Shown: positions 1-7,315 of the stretch, in pieces
How positions within the stretch are numbered: position 1 is the first letter of the stretch
How the letters are laid out: every line of letters starts with the position of its first letter
Source of the DNA: Fusobacterium nucleatum_L
GTDB taxonomy: Bacteria > Fusobacteriota > Fusobacteriia > Fusobacteriales > Fusobacteriaceae
Reading direction: 5' to 3'
DNA length: 64,000 nt
NCBI RefSeq assembly: GCF_050231725.1
Contig: NZ_CP077172.1
Span: 868,001 to 932,000 of the forward strand
Notes under the pieces: model-generated
What the model was told of the DNA's origin: nothing
The model's input: the letters and a program-made list of their open reading frames with translations, nothing else
The model's database searches: none
Program-made: the position numbers and the translations under genes

Positions 1-34
1 ATCAAAAATCTTACTTTTAAATTTAATTTTTTAT

Positions 35-63
35 ATTATACTATTTTAAGTTAAAAATGTCAA
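35..63 (-). promoter_or_regulatory. Promoter reading out of the left edge
   Basis: Minus-strand -35 TTGACA (58-63) and -10 TATAAT (35-40) are separated by exactly 17 bases, a perfect sigma70 consensus. It fires leftwards, so it serves a gene beyond the window. The surrounding 45 bases closely resemble the promoter of the outer-membrane gene at 108-827, which suggests a tandem paralogue to the left. Confidence 0.75.
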
Positions 64-107
64 ATTCAAATCACAAAAATAGATTTTAGGTATTCTTTTT
101 AATTTTA

Positions 108-827
108 TTAAAATGAAAATTTATATCCTACTGTTAATCTAATAGCAGAATTATTAGCTTTAAAAGTTCTAGTTTCATCACTTTTCAAAACTTCGGGAAC
201 TTTAGACATTCTTATTTTAGCTCCTGTAAAAACATACGATAAATCAGCAGTTATATTATTGTATTCTAATCCAACTCCAATTGCTGTATAAATTCCATTT
301 TTTGCCTTTAAATTAGTATATTCTGTATATCCTCTTACTACTCCTCCCTGTTGTACAGATACATCAAAAGAAGATTTTTTTACTCTGTTAAAAGAATATC
401 CTAAATCAGCTTTAATATATGGTTTAAAATCTGAATTAGTATCAAATTTATATTTTCCTGTTAGATATAGAGGAATTGAATTTACTGCTGGGACTTTTCC
501 ATCAATAGTTCCAGTAAAATCTCCATCTGCATCAAATATTTTTTCATTCAAATCTCTTTTCCCATGCCATACATAGCCTATTCCAATCCCTGCTTCAAAC
601 TTAGTATTCAAATCTTTAGTTATTTCAATAGCTATACTAGGAGCTACTTTTCCTTTGGCTTTCATTGAAGATTCACGTCTAGCCTCTAATATAGGATCCT
701 TTTGAGAGACTTGATTATAATGAGAATAAATATCCAATCCGAATCTTCCATAGACATTTACACCTTTATTAGCTGCCATAGCAGAAATTGACATTATCGC
801 AAATAATCCTAATAAAATTTTTTTCAT
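108..827 (-). CDS. Small outer-membrane beta-barrel protein
   Basis: This is a 239-residue exported protein. Residues 1-18 form a typical signal peptide (MKK start, hydrophobic core, AMA cleavage region). The mature part alternates polar and hydrophobic residues in amphipathic strands (for example ADLGYSFNRV, ADLSYVFTGA) and ends in VGYKFSF with a terminal Phe, the usual signal for BamA-mediated barrel insertion. The size fits an 8-stranded OmpA/OmpW-like barrel. The start has GGAGG seven bases upstream. It is a single-gene unit with its own consensus promoter about 100 bases upstream. The exact family and ligand are not recognisable by eye, so a structural or adhesion role is only inference. 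Confidence 0.8.
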   Translation of the reverse strand: MKKILLGLFAIMSISAMAANKGVNVYGRFGLDIYSHYNQVSQKDPILEARRESSMKAKGKVAPSIAIEITKDLNTKFEAGIGIGYVWHGKRDLNEKIFDADGDFTGTIDGKVPAVNSIPLYLTGKYKFDTNSDFKPYIKADLGYSFNRVKKSSFDVSVQQGGVVRGYTEYTNLKAKNGIYTAIGVGLEYNNITADLSYVFTGAKIRMSKVPEVLKSDETRTFKANNSAIRLTVGYKFSF

Positions 828-936
828 AAAAATACCTCCATTTCAAAAAAATTGATAACTAATGCTATAGATTACTATTTTTACTTTTCTGAAAAATCTA
901 ACTAATGGTTTATTAATTTCAACCTTTATTTACTAT

Positions 937-965
937 ATTATATTATTTTAATTTAAAAATATCAA
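937..965 (-). promoter_or_regulatory. Promoter of the outer-membrane protein gene
   Basis: Minus-strand TTGATA (960-965), 17-base spacer, TATAAT (937-942). Transcription should begin near 930, which gives a 5' leader of about 100 bases before the ATG at 827. The block from the -35 through the spacer is nearly the same as at 35-63. Confidence 0.75.
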
Positions 966-988
966 ATTTAAATCATAAAAAATTTTTT

Positions 989-1624
989 CTAAGCATTTTT
1001 CTCTAACATTTGTTTAACTTTCATAAGTCTTGTTATAGTTGCTCTTTCATTTTCATCTAGTTTCATTCTAATATCTTTTACTGTTTCTTCAAGATTAGGA
1101 ATTGTACTGTATTCAAGAGCATTAACTCTTCTTCTTGTCTTTTCAATTTCATCTGCCATAAGTTGACAAGATTTTTCTATCTCTGCAAGAGATAAAAGAT
1201 TGTCCAAGACTTTTTGTAATTTTACAACAGTATCATCAAGTTCTGCTGAAGTTTGTACAAAACCATAAGGAAAAATACTTCCTTCCATTTCTTCTTTAAC
1301 AAATTTCATTTCAGGAACATTGACACTCATTATATTTTTTAATTTCATTTCCAATGCTATCTTTGCTTTTGGGAATGATATGGCACTTTCCAAAAATAAT
1401 GGACTCATTGTAGCACTGGCAAGAAGAAAAGACTTAAAAGAATCTGAAAGTTCTTTTTCAACCTCTACACGGAGTTTTTTATTTTCTTTAATAAGATTTA
1501 TAAATTGTCTCATCAATTCATCTTGCTTATCTTTTAAAAGTTTATGTCCTCTTCTCGCTGTTACAAGCCTTTTTTTCAATTCAGAAAGAGCCATTCTAGT
1601 AGGATTTACTTTTAGCTTAGCCAT
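989..1624 (-). CDS. ntpD: V-type ATP synthase subunit D
   Basis: This is the central-stalk subunit that transmits rotation between the A3B3 head and the membrane ring. The 211 residues are the usual length. The N-terminus (VNPTRMALSELKKRLVTARRGHKLLKDKQDEL) has the family's conserved first helix, and both termini are long coiled-coil helices, as expected for the rotor shaft. The ATG has GGAGG seven bases upstream. It is the last gene of the ntp operon, 10 bases after subunit B. No strong terminator is visible between it and the convergently placed upstream region of the next gene. Confidence 0.95.
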   Translation of the reverse strand: MAKLKVNPTRMALSELKKRLVTARRGHKLLKDKQDELMRQFINLIKENKKLRVEVEKELSDSFKSFLLASATMSPLFLESAISFPKAKIALEMKLKNIMSVNVPEMKFVKEEMEGSIFPYGFVQTSAELDDTVVKLQKVLDNLLSLAEIEKSCQLMADEIEKTRRRVNALEYSTIPNLEETVKDIRMKLDENERATITRLMKVKQMLEKNA

Positions 1625-1634
1625 AATATCCCTC

Positions 1635-3011
1635 CTAGTCTTTATCTGCTAAATATTTATCTAAGTATTCAGTTCTTATTCTCTTTAATTCTGTACGAGG
1701 AATAACTTTTAAAAGTTTCCAACCTAGATTTAAAGTCTCTTCTATACTTCTATTTGTTTCGTAGCCTTGATTTACATATTCTTTATCAAAACTTTCTGCA
1801 AACTTAGCAAAAGCCTTATCTGCATCTGATAGGGCAGTATCTCCAAGAATTACTGCAAGTTCTCTCGCTTCTCTTCCTGAGGCATAGCCTGCATAGATTT
1901 GGTTCATTGTATCTGCGTGGTCTTCTCTTGTTTTTCCTTTACCTATTCCTTTGTCTTTCAGTCTTGATAGAGAAGGAATTACAAATATAGGCGGTTGAAT
2001 ACCACTCTTATATAGTTCTCTTGAAAGAATTATTTGTCCCTCTGTAATATATCCTGTAAGGTCAGGAATCGGGTGAGTTATATCATCTTCTGGCATAGTT
2101 AAAATAGGAATTTGAGTAATTGAACCAGGTTTTCCTTTAATTTTTCCTGCTCTTTCATAAATTTGTGAAAGGTCAGTATACAAGTATCCTGGATATCCTC
2201 TTCTTCCTGGAACTTCTTTTCTGGCTGCTGAAACTTCACGAAGTGCTTCTGCATAGTTAGTTAAGTCAGTCAAGATAACCAAAACATGCATTCCCTTTTC
2301 AAAAGCAAGATATTCTGCACAAGTAAGTGCCATTCTTGGAGTTGAAATTCTTTCAATAGCAGGGTCATTGGCAAGATTTATAAATAGAACTGCTCTATCA
2401 ATAGCTCCTGTTTTTGTAAAGTCATCTATAAAGAATTGTGCTTCTTCAAATGTAATTCCCATTGCTCCAAATACAACAGCAAACTTTGCATCATCCCCAA
2501 GCACTTTTGCTTGTCTAGCTATCTGTGCAGCAACATTATTGTGAGGAAGTCCTGAACCAGAGAAAATTGGTAATTTTTGTCCTCTAACTAAGGTATTAAG
2601 TCCATCAATAGTTGAGATTCCTGTTTGAATAAATTCTGATGGATAGTCTCTTGAAACAGGATTTAATGGAGAACCATTTATATCAACTCTTTTTTCAGGT
2701 ATAATTTTAGGTCCTTTATCAATAGGATTTCCCATTCCATCAAAAATACGACCTATCATATCTTCTGAAACACCTAATTCAAGTGGTTTTCCTAAAAATC
2801 TAACAGTTGTATCTTTAAGGTTTATTCCAGCAGAACCTTCAAAAAGTTGTATCATGGCTCTATCTCCATCTATTTCAAGAACACGACCACGTCTTTTTTC
2901 ACCTGTTTGAGTTTGAATTTCTACAAGTTCTTCATATTTAATTCCTTCTACCCCTTCAACTATCATCAAAGGACCTACTACTTCTTGTACTGATTTATAT
3001 TCTTTAAGCAT
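1635..3011 (-). CDS. ntpB: V-type ATP synthase subunit B
   Basis: This is the non-catalytic nucleotide-binding subunit of the A3B3 head, 458 residues. It has the N-terminal beta-barrel (LKEYKSVQEVVGPLMIVEGVEG) and the family core (GQKLPIFSGSGLPHN at about residue 145, in the place where catalytic subunits carry a P-loop). The lack of GxxxxGKT there separates it from subunit A. Its ATG overlaps the 3' end of subunit A by 8 bases, with AAGGAGGT inside the upstream gene, so translation is coupled and supports equal A:B output. Confidence 0.96.
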   Translation of the reverse strand: MLKEYKSVQEVVGPLMIVEGVEGIKYEELVEIQTQTGEKRRGRVLEIDGDRAMIQLFEGSAGINLKDTTVRFLGKPLELGVSEDMIGRIFDGMGNPIDKGPKIIPEKRVDINGSPLNPVSRDYPSEFIQTGISTIDGLNTLVRGQKLPIFSGSGLPHNNVAAQIARQAKVLGDDAKFAVVFGAMGITFEEAQFFIDDFTKTGAIDRAVLFINLANDPAIERISTPRMALTCAEYLAFEKGMHVLVILTDLTNYAEALREVSAARKEVPGRRGYPGYLYTDLSQIYERAGKIKGKPGSITQIPILTMPEDDITHPIPDLTGYITEGQIILSRELYKSGIQPPIFVIPSLSRLKDKGIGKGKTREDHADTMNQIYAGYASGREARELAVILGDTALSDADKAFAKFAESFDKEYVNQGYETNRSIEETLNLGWKLLKVIPRTELKRIRTEYLDKYLADKD

Positions 3012-4773
3012 TAGGTTTACCTCCTTCTGCTATCAATTTTGATACTGCTTCTCTTACTTCTTCTTCTATTTTATCAAAACTATCTAGCTCTTTTTCACTT
3101 ATATTCTTTGCTCTTGTTATTTTTTCACGACTTGGAAGAGCTAGAATTTCATTTAAATAAACTCCTTCCTTTAATCCCCTTTGAGCTTCATCATAGAATG
3201 ATAAAATCAATTTTAACATTTTAAATTGTTTTGGCAAAGAACAGTAAGTATCAACTTCATGGAAGGCATTTTGTTGTAAAAAATCTTCACGAAGAGATTT
3301 TGTAATTTCTAACTTTAATTGGTCAAATTCAGAAAGTGAGTCTCTACCAACAAGTCTTACTATTTCTTGTAATTTAGCTTCTTCTTGTAAAAGTGCCATA
3401 GCTTCTATTCTAAACTTTGGAAAATCCTTATCAATTTCTTCACCTTTATATTTATCCATCTTTGCTTGATAAAGTGAATAAGAATTTAACCAGTTTATAG
3501 CTGGGAAGTGTCTTCTATATGACAGAGCATAGTCAAGTCCCCAGAACACTTTTGCAATTCTCAATGTTGATTGAGAAACTGGCTCTGAAATATCCCCTCC
3601 TGGTGGAGATACTGCTCCAATTACTGTCAACGCTCCTTCTTCTCCATTACCTAGACATTCAACAAGCCCTGCTCTTTCATAAAATTCTGCTATTCTACTT
3701 GCCAAATATGCTGGGTAACCTTCATCCCCTGGCATTTCTTCCAAACGTCCTGACATTTCACGAAGTGCTTCTGCCCAACGACTTGTTGAATCTGCCATAA
3801 GTGCAACTGAGTATCCCATATCTCTAAAATACTCTGCAATAGTTATACCAGTATAGATTGATGCCTCACGGGCAGCAACTGGCATATTTGATGTATTAGC
3901 TATAAGAACTGTTCTTTTCATTAAAGATTGTCCTGTCTTAGGGTCAATAATTTCTGGAAATTCCATAAGAACATCTGTCATTTCGTTTCCACGTTCTCCA
4001 CAACCAACATAAACAACTACTTCGGCATCTGCCCATTTAGCAAGTTGGTGTTGTATTACAGTTTTACCAGAACCAAATGGTCCAGGGATAGCTGCAGTTC
4101 CCCCCTTAGTAACAGCAAAGAAAGTATCTATAATTCTTTGTCCTGTTATTAAAGGTTTCACAGGATTAAGTTTTCTCAAATATGGTCTACCTTTTCTAAC
4201 AGGCCATTTTTGTATCATATTTAATTCTCTTACACCATTTTCTGTTTCTATTGAACATATAGTTTCTTCTACTGTAAATTCTCCTTCTTTAATATCTACT
4301 ATTTTTCCATAAACTCCATTAGGAACCATTATTTTATGTAATACAATTTCTGTTTCTTGTACAGTTCCTATAACTTTTCCAGGTTCCACTTCTTCTCCAA
4401 CTTCCACAGTTGGTGTAAATTTCCATTTCTTTTCTCTATCAAGTGCTGGTACACTAACTCCTTTTAATAAAAAATCTCCAACTGCTTCTTGAATTTTTAA
4501 AAGAGGTCTTTGTATACCATCAAACATTTGTTCTAGCATACCAGGTCCAAGCTCAATGGAAAGTGGACTTCCAGTTGTAACAACAACGTCTCCTGGTCCT
4601 ATCCCTGTTGTTTCTTCATATACTTGTATAGAGGCTTTATCTCCTCTCATTTCTATGATTTCACCAATGAGCTTATTTTCTGAAACTTCTACAACATCAT
4701 ATACATTAGCTTCTTCCATTCCCTCAGCTACAACCAAGGGTCCTGAAACTTTTATAATTCTACCTTCTTTCAA
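3004..4773 (-). CDS. ntpA: V-type ATP synthase subunit A (catalytic)
   Basis: This is the catalytic ATP-hydrolysing/synthesising subunit, 589 residues. It contains the P-loop GPFGSGKT near residue 230, the long bulge domain that sets V/A-type A subunits apart from F-type beta (about 110-200), and the SRWAEALREMSGRLEEMPGDEG stretch of the nucleotide site, here cited by its key residues S-R-W-A-E-A. The start codon is TTG at 4771-4773, with GAGG eight bases upstream, and the N-terminus matches the family there. The 3' end overlaps subunit B by 8 bases. Confidence 0.96.
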   Translation of the reverse strand: MKEGRIIKVSGPLVVAEGMEEANVYDVVEVSENKLIGEIIEMRGDKASIQVYEETTGIGPGDVVVTTGSPLSIELGPGMLEQMFDGIQRPLLKIQEAVGDFLLKGVSVPALDREKKWKFTPTVEVGEEVEPGKVIGTVQETEIVLHKIMVPNGVYGKIVDIKEGEFTVEETICSIETENGVRELNMIQKWPVRKGRPYLRKLNPVKPLITGQRIIDTFFAVTKGGTAAIPGPFGSGKTVIQHQLAKWADAEVVVYVGCGERGNEMTDVLMEFPEIIDPKTGQSLMKRTVLIANTSNMPVAAREASIYTGITIAEYFRDMGYSVALMADSTSRWAEALREMSGRLEEMPGDEGYPAYLASRIAEFYERAGLVECLGNGEEGALTVIGAVSPPGGDISEPVSQSTLRIAKVFWGLDYALSYRRHFPAINWLNSYSLYQAKMDKYKGEEIDKDFPKFRIEAMALLQEEAKLQEIVRLVGRDSLSEFDQLKLEITKSLREDFLQQNAFHEVDTYCSLPKQFKMLKLILSFYDEAQRGLKEGVYLNEILALPSREKITRAKNISEKELDSFDKIEEEVREAVSKLIAEGGKPNA

Positions 4774-4790
4774 TGTTAAGCCCTCACTTT

Positions 4791-5099
4791 CTACAATATA
4801 TTTGAACCAATAGCTTTTTCTACATTTTTATCTATATTTGCTAAACCTATATTTAAACTTCCTTTATTACTTGGAATCAATATAATAGCAGGAATAACCT
4901 CACTATTATATCTCTTTATAGTCTCTGGAATATCTTTTGCTATTTGCTCTGTAACAAAGATAATCCCATATTTTTCTTTCGCTATTCTATCAATAGTCTT
5001 TCTTGCTTCTTGTCCATCTAATGTTATAAAGACATCAACACCAAGAATCTTAAAAGCTAAGATAGAGTCTTTATCTCCTATTACAGCTATCTTATACAT
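4791..5099 (-). CDS. ntpG: V-type ATP synthase subunit F
   Basis: This is the small stalk subunit that binds subunit D and regulates the rotor, called NtpG in Enterococcus nomenclature. The MYKIAVIGDKDSILAFKILG start is the family hallmark, and the 102 residues are normal. I start it at the ATG at 5099, which overlaps the stop of subunit C by 8 bases, rather than at the in-frame GTG at 5108. The conserved N-terminus begins at this Met, and the same 8-base overlap recurs elsewhere in the operon. Translational coupling is likely because no good ribosome site lies at normal spacing. Confidence 0.93.
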   Translation of the reverse strand: MYKIAVIGDKDSILAFKILGVDVFITLDGQEARKTIDRIAKEKYGIIFVTEQIAKDIPETIKRYNSEVIPAIILIPSNKGSLNIGLANIDKNVEKAIGSNIL

Positions 5100-6093
5100 A
5101 AGTTTCACGCAACCTTTCTTTTATAAAATCTGGTGAAAGTCCATTAGCCCTACCAACCAAAACTATTCTTAAATTTTTAATTTCAATTTCTTTTGCATGT
5201 ACATAAGCAAAGATAACTTCTGGTCCATAGGCCATTCTTTTTACCCTTTCTTTTAAAAGATTAGTTAAATAATTTTCCATATGTTTTTCAAATAACAATA
5301 ATCTTCCAGTTTCATTGTAACCTTTCAATCCTAGAAATAAACTCTTTCCTATTTTTAAATTTTTATAAGCATTGACTAAATCCTGTATTTCTTTATAGAA
5401 ATAAGTGGAAATATCATTTATATCTATATATCCACCTGGAATCAATGCTGCTTTTAAAACAGATATATCTTGTTCTTGTCTTTTACAACGAATAAAAGTT
5501 CTAATATTTACAAAATCTACCATACTTTTAAAATATTCTTCAACTAAATCAAGTTCAAGTTTTTTAGAAACTTCTAACACTTTTTCAAAATATCTTTTAT
5601 CTATGAAAAATTCTATTTTTTCAGGATCTTTGGTTTCCTCAAAAGTTTTATATGCTTGAATAACAGTATCTTCATACCAAGTTCCTTTTTCGCCTTTTTC
5701 TGTTTCAAACTGCTTTCTCAAATTTTCTAAGTCCTCATAATGAACTTTTGAATATATATGTTCAAAGTTTTCTTGTAAAATTTTCTCCTTAACAACTACC
5801 TTTATGTTATGAAAAGCAAATCTATAAGTCAAAACATCTACAAGCTCTTTTACTGGACAAAATAACAAGACTTCATTGTAAATTTTGTTTAAAGAATTTG
5901 AAAGAGCCATTTCAAAATTTTCTGCTCTGTCTATTTTTGCTAACTCTTCTGAATACACAGTTTCATTTAAGTGTCTAATTGAATCTTGTAAATCATCTGC
6001 TTCATATAATTTTTCAAACTGAATTTTTGTTAAGAGTTTTTTTTCAAGATTTCTTATTCTAACACTTGGTTGAATAAATAATTCCCTATCCAT
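5092..6093 (-). CDS. ntpC: V-type ATP synthase subunit C
   Basis: This 333-residue subunit couples the central stalk to the membrane rotor (the V-type d/C family). It is mostly alpha-helical, with conserved family stretches such as FVNIRTFIRCKRQ and KEIEIKNLRIVLVGRANGLS near the C-terminus. The ATG has GGAGG six bases upstream. It lies 9 bases after subunit E and overlaps subunit F. Three soluble bundles of this kind form a funnel that sits on the c-ring. Confidence 0.94.
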   Translation of the reverse strand: MDRELFIQPSVRIRNLEKKLLTKIQFEKLYEADDLQDSIRHLNETVYSEELAKIDRAENFEMALSNSLNKIYNEVLLFCPVKELVDVLTYRFAFHNIKVVVKEKILQENFEHIYSKVHYEDLENLRKQFETEKGEKGTWYEDTVIQAYKTFEETKDPEKIEFFIDKRYFEKVLEVSKKLELDLVEEYFKSMVDFVNIRTFIRCKRQEQDISVLKAALIPGGYIDINDISTYFYKEIQDLVNAYKNLKIGKSLFLGLKGYNETGRLLLFEKHMENYLTNLLKERVKRMAYGPEVIFAYVHAKEIEIKNLRIVLVGRANGLSPDFIKERLRETYV

Positions 6094-6102
6094 AAAAACC
6101 TC

Positions 6103-6654
6103 CTATCCAAAAATTTTATTTAAAATTTCTCTTTCCAAATCTTCCTTATTAAATTCTAAAAGATTCGAAAATTCATTGTTATAAACTACTTTTCCATCTT
6201 TTATACTACAACCTGACTCAACAACATCATCAGAAACTTTATAGCCAAACAGTTCATTTCCTGCTATTTCTTTCATTCTAGCAGTTAGTATAAGTTCTGC
6301 ATTCTCTGAAACATTTAAATTTTTTAAAGTATTTTCAACAAATCTCAAATAAATATTTGAGTCAATATTTTTTAATTTTTCTAAGGCTCTCAATAATAAG
6401 CTATCAACTAATTCTTCTTTAGCTTGAAGTAGCATATCTCTTGATTTTAAATTCGCATTAGATATAACTCTTTCTTTTGAAGATATTCCTTCTTCTTTAG
6501 ATTTTTGTTCTATAGCTTCAACTTCTCTTTGAATTTTTTTATTTTCTCTTTCAGTAAATTCAAGATTTTCAGCTTTTACTTTTGCTAATATTTTATTTGC
6601 ATCTTTTTGTGCCTGTTGCAAAATTTCTGCCACAAGGTTATCTAAATTGGACAT
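6103..6654 (-). CDS. ntpE: V-type ATP synthase subunit E
   Basis: This peripheral-stalk subunit has 183 residues. The first 90 or so form a charged coiled coil (ILQQAQKDANKILAKVKAEN) and the rest a small globular domain that binds the top of the A3B3 head. It pairs with the short coiled-coil subunit encoded at 9219-9545 to form the outer stator stalk. It lies 15 bases after the c-ring gene, with AGGA at about nine bases from the ATG. Confidence 0.93.
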   Translation of the reverse strand: MSNLDNLVAEILQQAQKDANKILAKVKAENLEFTERENKKIQREVEAIEQKSKEEGISSKERVISNANLKSRDMLLQAKEELVDSLLLRALEKLKNIDSNIYLRFVENTLKNLNVSENAELILTARMKEIAGNELFGYKVSDDVVESGCSIKDGKVVYNNEFSNLLEFNKEDLEREILNKIFG

Positions 6655-6669
6655 TTCATCACATCCTTT

Positions 6670-7152
6670 TTAAAATTGTACTTGATTTAGTAATAGGAAA
6701 GACATAGCAAATGCTAATATTGCATAAGTTTCAACCATTACTGCAAGAATTATTCCTTTTGTTTGATGAGGTTCATTTTTTGCCAAGATATTAATTCCTG
6801 CTACTGCTACTTGTCCTTGATACAATGCTGATCTCAATCCAACAAAACCAACTGGAAGCCCTGCCATTAATAAGTACAAACCTTCAGCTATTGTCATTTG
6901 AGGTGTAAGTCTAAACATAATAAATAAACCTATTACAAAACCATAAAGTCCTTGTGTACCTGGTAAAAGTTGAAGTACCATAGCTTTCCCAAACTTTTCA
7001 GGTTCATCTATAACTAAACCTGCTGCTGCTTGTCCTGCAATTCCAACTCCTCTTGCTGAACCAATCCCAGATAACAAAACTGCAAGTGCTGCTCCTAAAA
7101 TCCCAAATACTACTCCACCATATTGTTGAAATATTGTCATTATATTTTCCAT
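6670..7152 (-). CDS. ntpK: V-type ATP synthase subunit K (c-ring, Na+-type)
   Basis: This is the membrane rotor ring subunit, 160 residues and four membrane helices, i.e. two fused hairpins. The ion-binding carboxylate is Glu141 in the second hairpin (VETYAILAF); the first hairpin lacks a carboxylate. Leu63, Thr66 and Gln67 (LLPGTQGLYG) and Gln112 (LYQGQVAVAG) accompany it. Enterococcus hirae NtpK binds Na+ through Leu61, Thr64, Gln65, Gln110 and Glu139, the same set shifted by two. The complex is therefore predicted to move Na+. The gene lies downstream of a long hairpin repeat that separates it from ntpI. Confidence 0.95.
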   Translation of the reverse strand: MENIMTIFQQYGGVVFGILGAALAVLLSGIGSARGVGIAGQAAAGLVIDEPEKFGKAMVLQLLPGTQGLYGFVIGLFIMFRLTPQMTIAEGLYLLMAGLPVGFVGLRSALYQGQVAVAGINILAKNEPHQTKGIILAVMVETYAILAFAMSFLLLNQVQF

Positions 7153-7230
7153 TTTACTTCCCCTTTCATCCTTAGTTTCTATTATTCTTTGCTATTTAAA
7201 AAATTAAGTTGTAAAAAACTTTTACTTGAT

Positions 7231-7302
7231 AAACTACTGTGACGTCCATTAATGTTGAAAGAGCATTTTGGAGCTCTTGAAACACTAATGGCTGGCAAGT
7301 AG
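7231..7302 (-). repeat. Long imperfect hairpin repeat, copy 1 (ntpI-ntpK intergenic)
   Basis: Read on the minus strand, which is the operon sense, this 72-base block starts CTACTTGCCAGCC and ends CAGTAGTTT. It folds end to end: CTACT/AGTAG closing pair, an internal loop with conserved sequence, an 11-bp stem CCATTAGTGTT/AACATTAATGG with one G-U pair, and an inner GAGC/GCTC stem. A second copy in the same sense relative to its flanking genes is at 43264-43336. About 57 of 72 positions agree by hand alignment, and several stem differences are compensatory. Confidence 0.85.
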
Positions 7303-7315
7303 CCAATTAATTTTT

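Noticed and set aside
1320..1652. Plus-strand open frame inside ntpD
   Set aside because: Antisense shadow of a conserved gene with no ribosome site; similar shadows occur across ntpA, thiC and lon.
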